From Plutella xylostella (lineage: Eukaryota > Arthropoda > Insecta > Lepidoptera > Plutellidae), in contig NC_064006.1 in NCBI RefSeq assembly GCF_932276165.1, positions 1,178,001-1,242,000 on the forward strand: 64,000 nt of DNA, written 5' to 3'. Below, one piece after another: positions 1 to 12,046 of the stretch. Made by a program: the position numbers and the translations under genes. The notes beneath the pieces were generated by a model. It was not told where the DNA came from, did no database searches, and saw nothing but the letters and a program-made list of their open reading frames with translations. Position 1 is the stretch's first letter. Every line of letters begins with the position of its first letter.

Positions 1-634
1 GGGATGTAGGTTCTGAAATTGGGATTAGCATGAAAAGGGCGTGAAACATGGTAGTTTTTGAAATAAGTAAGTTATGATTATTTTCAATAGGCGGTAGTGG
101 GCCTTGGGTTTAACCTGAACTACTAAGCCACATCGTAAAACTAGTTAGCTTCTTCAAAATTACAACATCATGTAGGTATAGTTTTAACTATTTCATGTGC
201 GGTTTGTGTCACCTTGAAAAATAAAAATAGAATTTCGAATCTATTGATAGTCATGAAATCCTAAAATATTTAGGTAAGTATATAAATAAAACTTGTACCT
301 ATAACATAATTTGTGAACCTGCATTAGCATAAGATCAACAAAAAAAGGGATAAATAAAGAAAGTAAAAAATAACCTAACATTTATTTCTTTGCACAGACA
401 GACAAAAAAGGGTGTTGACTACTTTGTGCCCCATAATCGCCTTTCCCATTGTACTCGTAAGATTTTGCTGAGTTTTTCTTTCACACTGTTTTCCGTTTTC
501 CGGATGTTTTCCCTGTTAGAAACGTTTGTTGTTGCTATATTAGGCGGGTGAACTAAATCGGGATAATTGGGGAGGAAAACTGTGGATTTGGAAAAGTTAG
601 CGATCACTCGGATCTTTATATCGACACTGAAAAG
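1..634. other. gene-free AT-rich stretch
   Basis: I see no coding exon, RNA gene or clear repeat here. The longer open frames overlapping 419-1055 on the - strand are antisense to the LINE fragment that follows. Confidence 0.5.
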
Positions 635-995
635 TGTGGTCTGAAAGAAGATGTAGTGACAAGAGTTGAGAAAGGAATGCTTCGGTGGTTTGGACATGTG
701 GAAAGAATGAATGATGAAAGAGTGACAAAGGAAATATACATATAGAGCAGAAGTGAGTGGAAGAGTCGGGAGGGGTCGCCCTAGACGGACGTATGTCGAC
801 CAGATTGGCGACATACTGAAAAAGGGCCAATTCAAGAGTACCCGTAACCGACGAGCATGTATGCGCGATGTATGAATGTGGAAGAAGCGAAAAAGGTGTG
901 TCAGAATCGTGCCCAGTGGAAATCCGTAATCTCTGCCTTCCCCTCTGGGAGACAGGCGTGAGCGTGTATGTATATGTATACGTATGTATGGAAAG
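635..995 (+). mobile_element. 3' end of a decayed RTE-like non-LTR retrotransposon
   Basis: Conceptual translation on the + strand, allowing frameshifts, gives the carboxy-terminal signature of many insect LINE polyproteins: LRWFGHVERM, then GRPRRTYVDQIGD, then NRAQWKSV and a stop at about 960. A short GTAT-rich tail follows. Only the last 100 or so codons remain and at least two frameshifts separate the blocks, so this is a dead 5'-truncated copy. The clade (RTE-like) is inferred from the C-terminal motifs alone. Confidence 0.6.
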
Positions 996-1246
996 GCAAA
1001 AATGACGAAGCGTAATTTTTCGAGTCTTTGTTTTATACATTGTTTTAATACGCATTTTTATGGTATAACTCTCTAAAAATGCGCTTTAGTTGGCTTCAAG
1101 TGTCGATATTTAAGACATGAGCGAAAAAAATATATGCAAATATAAGCCTTCCTACCGTACACCCCGTAACCTGCGTAACCCATCAGGCAACAGGGCTTTC
1201 TACAATACTGCCATATTATAAGCATACAAATTGATGTTAGTATGTA

Positions 1247-1377
1247 CGGTCTGCTGCATAAGTAGCTATACACTTCCTCCTTGTCAAACTACCTACATAA
1301 TAAACTGACAATAGTTGAATTGGCAATTTGTGAGTTTGTCATGGTCAAAAGTTTACAGCTACTTATGCAGCTGACTG
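1247..1377. mobile_element. MITE with CAGTC-type terminal inverted repeats
   Basis: The left end reads CGGTCTGCTGCATAAGTAGC. The right end, reverse-complemented, reads CAGTCAGCTGCATAAGTAGC. Both are flanked by TA. A 131-bp non-coding element with CAGT-like ends and a TA duplication fits a Tc1/mariner-type MITE. Confidence 0.6.
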
Positions 1378-1772
1378 TACACCCAACAATAACTAGTAGG
1401 TATAGGTATACTAAGACACAGAAACGCAAAACTTATAATGCTCCCATATTTGCATCATAGGTTTAAAAGATTATGTTATCGGATGCCGTATAATAACATC
1501 ACAAATCGTCTTTGGCAGTCAATCTAACTCACTGATGTGGAAATGAGCATGTTTCTCGACTCAATCTTTATCCTACGTATCGGTAAGTGAGAATTAGGCC
1601 GCATGTATCTTTATGTTTATACAGGATATTATAAAAAAAAGTAACCTAACCTAACCGAACCAACGTCAAAAACCCCCGACATTCAATAACTCTTTAACGG
1701 CTCCGCCGATTTCCATAAAATATGGTTATAAACACTTGTGGTAACATTACTTACAACCCAAATTATATAACA

Positions 1773-1974
1773 CTAGGTGTTCCCGCGCGCTTCGCTTCCC
1801 CTTAAAAAGTTTTCCCGTGGGAATTTTGGGATAAAAAGTAGCCTATGTTCTCTCTCAGAGTCTAGACCATATGTGTAACAAATTTCATTCAAATCCGTTC
1901 AGTATTTTTGGCGTTAAAGAGTAACAGACAGACAGACAGACACAGTTACTTTCGCATTTATAATATTAGTTAGC
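1773..1974 (-). mobile_element. Helitron-like short repeat (Lep1-type), copy 1
   Basis: Six copies of one ~200-bp repeat occur in the window. Read on the element strand they begin near TCCTAACTAATATTATAAA, contain a CTGT microsatellite and end GGGAACAGCTAG. The TC start, CTAG end and lack of target duplication match the non-autonomous Helitron-like Lep1 family of Lepidoptera (family name from memory). This copy lies on the - strand and is slightly diverged (ends GGAACACCTAG). Confidence 0.55.
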
Positions 1975-2138
1975 ATTACACCAACCTCTTTATACAAAAA
2001 TCAAGTCACCGGAGCGAATTTTCGTTTCAGGAGCATAAGTGATTTATCTTTATGTTTATTCTGCTACCCTTTTCCGAGAAAACATTTTTATGTTTGTGTC
2101 AACATCGTTTGTTCTTGGTAATTAGGTCAATTACCTGG

Positions 2139-2609
2139 GCCCTGATTCTCAAATGTACAAAATTGATACAGTTGAATCGCAAACTCGCCATTATCACCAA
2201 AAATTACAGTCATGATAAATATGTGGGGACATCTCACACACGGCTATCCGCCCCGAGCTAGGCAGAATCTGTGTTATGGGTGTCGGACAGCTGATATACT
2301 CGTATCTACACAAATACATACATACTAAATATAAATATCAACACCCAAGACCCGAGTACAAATATCTGTCTTTCAACAAATATCTGCCCCAGCCGGGAAT
2401 CGAACCCGGGACCTTCGGCATAGCAGTCAGGGTCACTAACCACTACACCATTCAGCCGTCTGATGCACAGTGCCTTGTTTATTCATGACAGTTGGTGCAC
2501 GTGAAAACATGCACCAACTGTCACACACAAATGGTGTCATTTTTAGTGATTGTGGTGAGACTGCGACTCAAATGTATTAATTTTGTACATATATTATGAG
2601 AATCAGGGC
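2139..2609. mobile_element. MITE with long imperfect TIRs, interrupted by a SINE
   Basis: Left end GCCCTGATTCTCAAATGTAC and right end (reverse complement) GCCCTGATTCTCATAATATA are related for roughly 50 bases, both including TGTACAAAATT and TTGARTCGCA. Inside lies a perfect 14-bp hairpin, TGACAGTTGGTGCA at about 2487-2500 and its complement at about 2511-2524. A SINE occupies about 2221-2462, so the original MITE was about 230 bp. Confidence 0.6.
2221..2462 (-). mobile_element. tRNA-derived SINE (family 1), nested in the MITE
   Basis: On the - strand it has an A-box-like GTAGTGGTTAGTGACCCTGA and the B box GGTTCGATTCC, followed by the family body (CTCGGGTCTTGGGTGTTGATA ... GGGGACA tail). The same body recurs at 11157-12596, 19716-19839, 24443-24704 and 34557-34720. 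It lies inside the MITE 2139-2609. Confidence 0.75.
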
Positions 2610-2736
2610 TCTGGGGTGTTACTGCAATAAGAAATACAATGAAATAAGTATAAAAATGCTATAAAAACTCAGCTTTTTATAATAATTACTGTCTACATAA
2701 CTTTGAAGTACAGTATTTTTCTACCTCTAATCCTAA

Positions 2737-2943
2737 TCCTTACTAATATTATAAATGCGAAAGTAACTGTGTCTGTCTGTCTGTCTGTCTGTTACTCTTT
2801 CACGCCAAAACTACTGAACGGATTTGAATGAAATTTGGTACACATATGGTCTAGACCCTGGGAAAGAACATAGGCTACTTTTTATCCCGGAATTCCCACG
2901 GGAAAACTTTTTAAGGCGAAGCGAAGCTCGCGGGAACAGCTAG
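2737..2943 (+). mobile_element. Helitron-like short repeat, copy 2
   Basis: Complete copy from TCCTTACTAATATTATAA to GGGAACAGCTAG, with four CTGT units. The TC...CTAG ends are intact. Confidence 0.6.
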
Positions 2944-3879
2944 TATCTAATAATTTCAAAAATATTTGAAATCGATATCACTCAGTCTGATTGATAATAT
3001 CCGACTCTTAAAGTAATTTATTGCTAAATATCACGGGCCTGGATTATCTTTCCAACAAAATTAGTTATTGATCCAGTCTTGTGCTTATACATTTGAAGCC
3101 ACCGAAACGTCTGCGTTGGGTTTCTTTCGGTAAGTATTTTTACCACCGACGAAAAGGTAGTGTATTAAGTTAAACATGTCTGTATTCTGTGTGTGTATGT
3201 CTGTCTGGGGTAGCGTTGATCCCAAATGGCAGAACCCATTTTCGAATTGGACTTTTTGGGTCATAGGTAAAAAAAAAGTTATGCGACTTTTAGTGCCACC
3301 TGCACCAACATATTAAATAGATTTAGTGTTAAGTAAATCTCGATTTATGCCACGAATTTATATAGACTGAGATTTGACAAAAAATCTAGATTTAACACTT
3401 TGGTGCATGTCACCATTAGTGTTTATGTTGTGGAGAGATTTTAACGTCACTTATGTTAGGTTATATCTAACAATCACAATAGCTTTGCCACACACCATAC
3501 ATCACGTCACGAGCCAGGGAACCATCGTTCTTGGGGAGCTGACATCACTGCCCTCTGATCTCAAGGGCGAAATCCGTCGCTGCCTGCGTTGGTTTGATTT
3601 GCACTTGGACTACTAGGTTAAGCCTAATTCATATAAATAGCAGGAAAAATTGCAAATACTTATTAACTAATAATATTAAACTAAATGCTTATTAACAATT
3701 TTGTTATTAAAATGATATCTATAATTGCTATTCCAATGAAATCCGTCTATCAGAGAGAAACGATGCCTCCGACAGTTCCGGTTATTTTAAACCAAATAGC
3801 CTGATGATAATGCAATTATCTCATCAATGATGAGAGTTTTTCTGTTGTTTTAATTAATATTATATTAGGTACCTATTTA
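2944..3879. other. intergenic stretch, weak hairpin only
   Basis: No gene seen. A loose inverted repeat (GGTGCAGGTGGCACTA-like ends at about 3287-3420) may be an old MITE. CTATTTA at 3873-3879 is the left target duplication of the SINE that follows. Confidence 0.4.
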
Positions 3880-4146
3880 GACGACCGAATGGCGTAGTGG
3901 TTAGTGACCCTGACTACTGAGCCGATGGTCCCGGGTTCGATTCCCGGCTGGGGCAGATATTTGTTTAAACACAGATATTTGTTCTCGGGTCTTGGATGTG
4001 CCCGTAAAATGGCAATAGGCCCGCCCCCTATTACATTGGGACTAACATAACACTCTGGCGAAAAGTGGGTGCAGAAATGCACCTCTGCCTACCCCGCAAG
4101 GGAGTACAGTAGTACAAGGCGTGAGTGCGTGTTTTTTTTTTTTTTT
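3880..4146 (+). mobile_element. tRNA-derived SINE (family 2) with 7-bp target duplication
   Basis: tRNA-like head with GTAGTGGTTAGTGACCCTGA and GGTTCGATTCC, then a body containing GCCCGCCCCCTATTACATTG and GGCGTGAGTGCGTG, ending in a T run. CTATTTA flanks both ends (3873-3879 and 4147-4153), the mark of target-primed retrotransposition. Confidence 0.8.
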
Positions 4147-4153
4147 CTATTTA

Positions 4154-6776
4154 TGAATTTCCATAGCGCAATACCTACAAGGTATTTTTTTTACAAAGCT
4201 GTAAGATTAGGCGGAAAAATAGTTCCCGTTATAGGTATCCTGTTTATAGACCCTATAAATATAATCCCGCGTAGCAACCAAGGCCCAATATGGAGGTCAA
4301 ATGAGAACACCCACCATTAGTATGCTACTGGGTGTACGGTGTATGGATATGCGTCGGTTCTGGAGATATGGTATGGGGATGGAATAAATATAATATTATT
4401 ATTAATGTGGGGAATTCGCGCTAATGTGTTTACAAATACGCTGGTTTTTATTGCTGCGTTAATGAAATGTTTATTGTATACGCTACCGAGGATAATTTTA
4501 AGGTCCCTTATGCTAGGTTCACCATAGTCTGCTAGATCATTTAAACCCCTGTTACATACCTTTGAAATAAATGTAATTTTTTAATAAATGTAAATGTTTA
4601 AATGTAATTTGTGATGTAAAATCTCTTTAAAAAGACATTGACAAACCATGTCAGAATAAATATAATTATTCGTGTGTATCCAGATACACGGACACGTTAA
4701 ACTTACAACAACCTTTTTTCTGTTCTCTGTAATATAATCAGAAGTTCGTGTATGTAATTTAGACACGCACGGTGAATGAATGACATAATGTTATAGTGCC
4801 ACAATCTTATCTGTTCCGGTGGCGACGTCGCTGTCATGGAATCCAGTGATGCCATCGATTAAATTTTGCCTATTTCTGGTTTAAACGACAATGCATTTCT
4901 GCTATTACCTATTGTTATAATTTTAAACCAGAAATAAGCAAAATTGAATACATTCATAAGAATAGATAAATCAGAATATAGGGTCGATAGTAAATGAAAG
5001 TGGATATAATATATCAATCGACATTTGTTGTATGGAAAATTTGTCCACGGCGAACAGAAATAAAATTAGTTCTGATTATGTTCTGCTTCTGATATAGAAG
5101 ATTAAATCTAGATTACAATGGTATAGGTAATATATGTGGGTCGTGAGAATAACGAGATAGATAGACTTAAAAAAAACTATTAATTAAGTATTATTTTTTA
5201 ACACTTTATTTTACATTTTCTAAAGTAACAAGAAACAAAAGCATACAATTAAAATAAATTCAGACAGTGTGCAAAGGCTAATTCATCATCATCATCATCA
5301 TCTCGACCCATCACGTCCCCACTGCTGGGGCACGGGTCTTCTTCCATAGGCTAATTGCTAAAAAACAATTTCTTTCAGCCAACTCTTGATAAGTTGGGAA
5401 AACAATGACATGTCATAAATCATCATTATTTCGTCTAAAATCGCTGCAGGTGCGCGAAATTCTTCTTGTTATATTGCCTAAGATTTAAAGTATCATGTCA
5501 CGTCCTCACACCTGCAACCAAAGAAAAATAAAGATTATATACTTTTCATCACGAGTACCACGACCCATCCCGTCCCCACTGCTGGGGTCCGGGCCTCTCG
5601 GGAAAATATTTCATAAAATTACATGGAGTATATGGGTAAAATTATTCGTCATATTTGGCAACACTAACCTCTAGCCGCTGCAACTCGTTCTACCAATTTT
5701 TCAAACGGAATTAAAGGCGCCTGAATACGTTATTCTTCCTGCATGAAAACCAATATATATAGTACTACTTTTCTTGCATCACATTACAGCGTTTTTGGCA
5801 GTATTTCACCCAGAAAATCACAAAACAAATTAAATAACGTAGCGTCAGCTTCTTCGCAGAAATTGACAACTCAAATAACGCACAGAGTATGAAATGACGT
5901 TTGACAATGACGTCTCGTTGTTGCACATTTTGACCACCGGAACAGATAAGATTGTGGCACTATATGTGATTATACTATCTATATTCCCGAAACCAATACA
6001 ATTCAGCTCCCTATTTCATATTATTATGTATATCAATGGTCTCTATTGTATTGTACCCATCGTTTTGACAATACATACGACTGTGTAGGGACACATTTAA
6101 AGGCTGATGGGCAATTGTTTATGTATGAAAATGGGAATTTACGGTAATGCTTTCGAGGACAATAAGCCGTCTATTTTTGGATTTTTTTACCAATGCAGAC
6201 TTAAAGGTAAACGTCCACCTTCCTCATTGAAACTTTTTTGGAAAATGTTTTTTTTTTTATGGAAAAGCCTTTATTTTCGCGTATTTCCAAAATGCGTAGG
6301 GCAAAAGTTCATCAGACATCTTCTTTCAGTTTACTATACCACTTTTTTAAACCCTGTATATTAGGAAATAATCTTGATAAAATTGCACAGAGAAAATAAA
6401 ATTCTTGAATGTAAGTAGGTAATTTAAAAAAACGAAAGCAAAACTAAATTTCAGAATATGCAAAAATATCACACTTTCGTCACTATAGTCTCCCCTCTTA
6501 CCAACTTTCTTTGATGTAAAAAGAAAACTTCTTTCTGAATCTCACACATACTAGAGAGCACTTAGGTTTATGTAGCGTAAAAATAGCGCCTGAAAATTGT
6601 GAAAAGTTTCTGTTTAAGCGAAAGAACAATTTCGTACGCGGGATATCGTTGCATACGTATCTAGATCTAGACAAACATCAAGACGGCTAATCTGACTGGC
6701 TTTACTACGCTTTGACAAACACTAGACCACACACGATAATAAGGTATTTTCTTATATAAATATCATATAATATTAT
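4154..6776. other. gene-free stretch with LINE tail fragments
   Basis: No exon is recognisable. A small hairpin (TTGCCTATTTCTGGTTTAAA with its complement) lies at about 4866-4941. Two antisense fragments of a common 3' tail (CCCATCACGTCCCCACTGCT) lie at about 5282-5352 and 5548-5600. A relic TIR end (TTTAAACCCTGTATA) at about 6345-6361 resembles the MITE at 44802-44920. Confidence 0.45.
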
Positions 6777-7083
6777 AGGAGCTCAGTCGGGTAAGCGCCC
6801 GCTTCTCACGCAAGAGATGCGGGTTCAAATCCCGGCGCTGACATGCACCAATGAGTTCTTTTAACTTAAGTACAATGTATACCATCGCTCTTACGGTGAA
6901 GGAAAACATCGTGAGGAAACGTGCATATCTAGATTTGTGAACCCACTAATCCACAGTGGACCAGCGTGGTGAGAAATGGTCCAAGCTTAGGAAGGCAGTT
7001 TAGACCTTAGGGATATGCACAAAGGTTCCACTCGAGAGAAACAGGTGTAGGTACTTACACCCCCACAGAGAATAGAATATAAA
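6777..7083 (+). mobile_element. tRNA-derived SINE (family 3)
   Basis: tRNA-like head AGCTCAGTCGGGTAAGCGCC with B box GGTTCAAATCC, then a body with CATCGCTCTTACGGTGAAGG and AATGGTCCAAGCTTAGGAAG. It shares the whole body with 50084-50414. The 3' side runs into AAAT/ATT simple repeats (7130-7171). Confidence 0.75.
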
Positions 7084-7129
7084 TATCGCTAGCAAATAAT
7101 GTAGGTGAAATGCAGAATAGATATTATAT

Positions 7130-7171
7130 AAATAAATAAATAAATAAATTATTATTATTATTATTATTATA
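7130..7171. repeat. AAAT / ATT simple repeat
   Basis: A short run of AAAT units is followed by ATT units immediately downstream of the SINE tail. Confidence 0.8.
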
Positions 7172-7437
7172 TCGTGATGAAACCTTCCGTTGACATACAA
7201 ATAAACTGCCATCAGTTTCGTAACAAAAGTCTGCTGACTATTCTCAGCTTCGTTACAATTTCTGGTTCCGTTACGGTACATCTATTCTGCATTTCACCTA
7301 TAACTATAGAGATCTTATGTAGGTCAAACATGGACTGCTTTCACCCCACTCCAGTGAGCGATAGGTTATAGGAGAGACAGGTTCTCATAAAGGTGTTCAT
7401 CAGTATGAAAACCTATCTCTTCTGTATACATATATAG

Positions 7438-7640
7438 TCCTAACTAATATTATAAATGCGAAAGTAACTGTGTCTGTCTGTCTGTCTGTTACTTTTTCAC
7501 GCCAAAACTACAGAACAGATTTGAATGAAATTTGGTATACATATGGTCTAGACCCTGAGAAAGAACATAGGCTACTTTTTTTTCCGGAATTCCCACGGGA
7601 AAACTTTTTGAGGTGAAGTGAAGCTCGCGGGCACAGCTAG
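7438..7640 (+). mobile_element. Helitron-like short repeat, copy 3
   Basis: Starts TCCTAACTAATATTATAA and ends GGGCACAGCTAG. It has three CTGT units and is full length. Confidence 0.6.
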
Positions 7641-8268
7641 TAGTCTATAAATTGCGTCCTAAAATTGATTTAGAGATATGTCGAATGGTTCCCTGATATG
7701 AAATCAATATCATGAAGAAAAGTGATGTAGGTCTGACATTCTCAGACCGTAGACCTACTCGTATGTACAAAATATAATAGTGATTTATAGACCATCAATT
7801 ATACGTTCACAGTGTGAGAGTAACGTGGGACGCCCTTCAACCCGCTGGGCCGACGGCGGCGCCGGCACCTAGGCGTGAAGTCAAAGTCAAAGTCAAAAAT
7901 TAAATTATATTGGCCATAAATATATGGTTATATATTTATATATTTGTATATACTGTATTCATTCTTATTTGGCGAAAAAAGTAAAGAATCTTTGTGTGTC
8001 TTTTAAATTAAAATACAATTAAACAAATAAACTACAGCCAAAATAAATGGTTTAATTACGAAATCAATCATTTTTGCTTGTAAGTATTCCATTTGTCATT
8101 ATGTTTTATTTTATAACTTAGTTTTTAAATTAATTCAAATAAAAAGACATTCCAAGATTGCTCAAAATCTACGACAAGTAAGAAAAAATCAGTATAGTTA
8201 TATTTGCCATACATTTTTTTATGAATGCCGATGGTTTACAATATTTTTTCTTGAAGGGAATATAGTAG

Positions 8269-8500
8269 ACGACCGAATGGCGTAGTGGTTAGTGACCTGA
8301 CTACTGAGTCCCGGGTTCGATTCCCGGCTGGGGCAGATATTTGTTTAAACACAGATATTTGTTCTCGGGTCTTGGATGTGCCCGTAAAATGGCAATAGGC
8401 CCGCCCCCTATTACATTGGGACTAACATAACACTCTGGCGAAAAGTGGGTGCAGCAATGCACCTCTGCCTACCCCGTAAGGGAGTACATTAGTACAAGGC

Positions 8501-8530
<30 letters not shown>
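8269..8530 (+). mobile_element. tRNA-derived SINE (family 2) with perfect 12-bp target duplication
   Basis: Same family as 3880-4146, with a 9-base deletion between the A and B boxes and a TG-dinucleotide tail. GGAATATAGTAG flanks both ends (8257-8268 and 8531-8542), a perfect 12-bp duplication indicating a comparatively recent insertion. Confidence 0.85.
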
Positions 8531-8531
<1 letters not shown>

Positions 8532-8542
8532 GAATATAGTAG

Positions 8543-10814
8543 ATAGAGATATATAATATTATTCAATAGGCAGGGAATTATTAGATTATGTTGACATAAT
8601 AATATTATTCTTACTCAATATAACATTCCAAAGCAACCACTAGTATAGAATATAGAACCTTATTCAAAAACATCGGCTTCAAAGATTCTTTTGATCATTC
8701 ATTCGTTCAATTGGTGAATGAATGAAAATGAGTTTTCCTCACATTCGTGGCAACACGAATGCCGAAAGTGTCAAGAGTGGAAATAGGTGTTTTATGTGTT
8801 TATGCAATGAAGTCGGAGAGACCGCCAAAGAAATGCAAAATGTTGAAATGTTTTATTTACATTTATTATAAGTACTTTAAAAAATCAGTTTTGATAAAGT
8901 GTGTATAAATCTGTGTATAAACACCATATTCTGCACATTTAAGACAATTTAAACAGAAATAGGTATTAATGTATGACATATTAAAATAAAATTATTTGCA
9001 CCATAAAAGAGATATTAGTTTGACGACAAATTGTGACGATAAAAATAAAAATTACCTATTGCTTAAGAACACGTCCATAAAGAACCTTTTGATGTTCAAG
9101 ATTATATAATCTACTTATTTAATAAATTAATTCGAAAACATAATTTTACACTCCACGTATAACCACCAAATTCCATTACACATCGCATGTCACAGATTTT
9201 TCAGTGCCGTGTGTAGGTATTTCACTCGCTATTCGTCGAAGAGCATTCATTATTAATAACTGCCTCCTATCGGATGTCAATCCTATTACGTTAATGAGGT
9301 AACGCTTAGTCCTGTCTCGTTCGTGATTGATTCGATCCGCCGCACCCGCGCGGTAGTGATTCGATCGCTAAATAAGAGTCGTGATGCGCGAGTCTCGCGA
9401 CTCACAATTTTACAATACAATACAATACAACTTTATTGAAAAAACTCACAACATACAAACACATTGATGGACACTAGATTAACGGTGAAACTCATAAAAA
9501 CGCACAACATTTTTGTATGGGAGTTGAGTGATGGTTTGCTGGTGCACATGCCGGCACACTGCCTAGACGTAGTAAAGAAAACACGACGTCGGTGACCGTT
9601 GTGTGCGTATGAGTGCACATTTTTTTTGTATGAAAACTTATTTCTGTGTGAAAAAAAGGTACTCTGGGTGCACATATAACTTTGAAATCCTGCCAAATAA
9701 AGCACAACAAGATGGTCTTCATACAAACTCTAGGTAAAGCAGGACTGCATTGATCGTTGTTGAAATAATTAGAAAAAGAGTGGGGACTGCATTCGACGTC
9801 GTGATTTTTTTCTAAAAGTGTGGAGGACGTCAAATGCAGTCAGTGTCCGTCAGTGGGTTAAATAACAAAAAAGGAGTAAGTATAATAGGCGGCCTTATCG
9901 CTAAAAGCGATCTCTTCCAGGCAACCTTTGGGTGAATGAAAGACTTATGGAGTTAAAGAGGAAGGTGTAGGTACACGTATTGCATTTAAATAAAAGTACT
10001 AGTGATATTTTTATGTTAAATTAATACAAAATACTCACTTTAAACACCAACGACCCACGCCACGATCGACATTAGAATAGTAGACGAACAGTGTGAACAT
10101 CAATTCTATTTAGTTTTTATAAAACAATAATAAGTATAACTTTATAGAAAAAAACACACACAGACACACAAGATATTTTATGTTTAATTTTAATGTTATA
10201 TTTAGTTTTTAAGTAAGCACAATTTATGGTCCTATCCTAAAAGCGCTCTCTTCCAGGCAACCTTTAGCTGAATGAAAATCTTATTGAATAAATGGGAAGG
10301 CGAACACGTATAGTAGAAAAATAAATCTCATACTTTATTCAAAATGCATGAATAAAATATTGAGATTTATTTTTCTGTCTTATATCTTTTTTTATATACA
10401 TAAGATTTCAGTACTTTAATGTCTCATTAGTTCGCATATTTCTGTCTCATCCTTCAGTCAGTGAAGGATCGAATCCCAGCGCCCGTGGGTCTCAAAACCC
10501 GCCGTTCACGGAAATGATTGACCGACACAGGTCTAGCAACGCTCTTAATTAAATGATACCGTAATTTAATTTCACGGTGGGCTCGTCAGATAAATAGATG
10601 TATGTGTTGATATTGAGTTCTCGAGTTCTCGGTTTCATAACCGTGTCAGAAAAGTTGAATAAGGGAATTTACCAATGTAAGTAAGTTAGGAGGTCGACAA
10701 AAGAGACATACTTAATTAATTACACTTGCTACGACATTTCGTTACTAAATAACCACAATTTTTATATAAAACATTTTAATTTAGAATTTGATCAAAATCT
10801 ATTTTACTATACTT
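8543..10814. other. gene-free stretch with LINE 3'-UTR fragments
   Basis: No exon is recognisable. Two fragments at about 9890-9945 and 10215-10290 (GCGCTCTCTTCCAGGCAACC-like) resemble the 3' UTR of the CR1-like elements at 15-19 kb. Partial tRNA-like remains (GGATCGAATCCCAGCGCC) lie at about 10467. Confidence 0.4.
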
Positions 10815-10905
10815 TGTTTCACGGGGAAAGTCATCTGATACAAACAAAAACTACCCTTATTCGAATGTAATAAGGATTCTGTCAGATGTCTTTCACCGTG
10901 AAACA
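10815..10905. mobile_element. small hairpin MITE
   Basis: Ends TGTTTCACGGGGAAAGTCAT and, reverse-complemented, TGTTTCACGGTGAAAGACAT form about 27 bp of paired terminal sequence around a short loop. Confidence 0.5.
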
Positions 10906-10939
10906 TGGTTATAGATATAATTCTGAAGCGCTGTTTAGC

Positions 10940-11011
10940 GTCATTCAATATTGCAGACGGCGTCATTAAGCTAGTATTTTCCGTTTAGGAGTAATTTGGT
11001 GCTATGTGTGC
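10940..11011 (+). mobile_element. fragment of MITE family A
   Basis: Contains the internal block GCAGACGGCGTCATTAAGCT and CCGTTTAGGAGTAATTTGGT shared with the copies at 14001 and 14411. The terminal inverted repeats are missing. Confidence 0.55.
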
Positions 11012-11447
11012 GTAAATTGCTCCGTAAAAATACCGTAAGTAATTTCATAACTGCTGGTATCTGGAGTTGAAAAGGTGGAAATAGATTCACCGCCATTTTC
11101 ATACGAAATATTGTAAATCCTACAAAAGTTATACATACATTACTACTAAAGACTTTGAAGGTCGAATGCTGTAGTGGTTAGTGGCCCTGACTGATATACC
11201 GAAGGTCCCGGGTTCGATTCCCGGCTGGGGCAGATATGTGTAAATAGACATATAGCTGAACACAAAAGAGTAGAGATTAATGTTTTTGGAACTAAACAGA
11301 TTTAAACCTGGCAATAAAAAAAAACTTGTGATTTGTGGTCTGTTTCTATGGTTTGAATGTCAAACTCGCCCTGTTCCTGTATAAACAAATCGAATTTTGC
11401 TTAATTTTGGAGTTTTGTGGATTGTTGAGTTTGTTCACGAGGTGAAA

Positions 11448-12046
11448 ATGAATAAAACCATTCGCAGCGAAGCTAGACAGATGATTTACAGCGTTTACCT
11501 ACGATGTTTGGCGGAGAATGAGGCTGGAGAAGTATTACTCAATATATACGATGTTTATGAAAGAGCAGCGTTTTATACTGGTGAGTAGGTACTTAATTTC
11601 TAACCATTAACATACATTACTTATATTTCTTGTAAAAAAGTACTATTTTGATGTAATAGAATGCCTTTCAATGTGTATTTGTTATTCTTATAGAGGTTAG
11701 AAAATACTAGTGTCAAACGTTACATGACATCAGGGTCTGGATGCTAATGTTGTTAAAACATCAGGTCTAGATACTTTTTTACTGTAACACGGAGAGACCG
11801 ACACACGGCTAACCCCCGACTCAAAAAGGGTATCGATAATAAGTTTTACAGCTGTAGGTGTCTATGTGTATCGGTCTCTCCGTGTTACAGTACCTATTGT
11901 AAAAATATGTGTAAGAATATGTAAGAGTCGGTATAAATTCCCCAGACATAATAATTTGCAAGTCACTGCTTTTCTGACCAATTAAATAATTTATTGCAGG
12001 AAAATCGGAAAACACAGTTTTAGAAGAATTGCCGGGGCACATTTAA
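11448..12046 (+). pseudogene. two-exon transposase-like N-terminal fragment
   Basis: Exon 1 is 11448-11580 and ends at a consensus donor GTGAGT. Exon 2 is 12000-12046, after a T-rich acceptor ending TTATTGCAG. The joined frame gives 59 residues: MNKTIRSEARQMIYSVYLRC, a helical acidic stretch, then AAFYTGKSENTV and a stop. The pattern of a helical segment followed by A-x-x-TG-x-S-x-x-TV recalls the N-terminal helix-turn-helix region of many insect transposase-like proteins (recalled, not searched). The junction falls exactly inside the TGKSENTV motif, which supports the splice model. The early stop after PGHI suggests a frameshift: one frame over, a further LNFF-type reading is possible. The intron contains the MITE 11782-11890. 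Confidence 0.5.
11782..11890. mobile_element. 109-bp MITE inside the transposase-like intron
   Basis: CTGTAACACGGAGAGACCGA at the left and its perfect reverse complement at the right, each flanked by TA, give a 20-bp perfect TIR. It is the innermost layer of a three-level nest. Confidence 0.7.

Noticed and set aside
3890..3960. tRNA gene-like sequences with A and B boxes (also near 8280, 6780, 11160, 24660, 50100, 56940)
   Set aside because: None folds into a clear cloverleaf with matching acceptor arms by eye. All continue into shared SINE bodies, and several have target duplications, so they are tRNA-derived SINEs.
9479..9860. Possible piggyBac-type MITE between TTAA at 9479 and TTAA at 9857
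   Set aside because: Only the right side has a GGG|TTAA-like end. The left side reads TTAACGGTG and the ends are not inverted repeats of one another.
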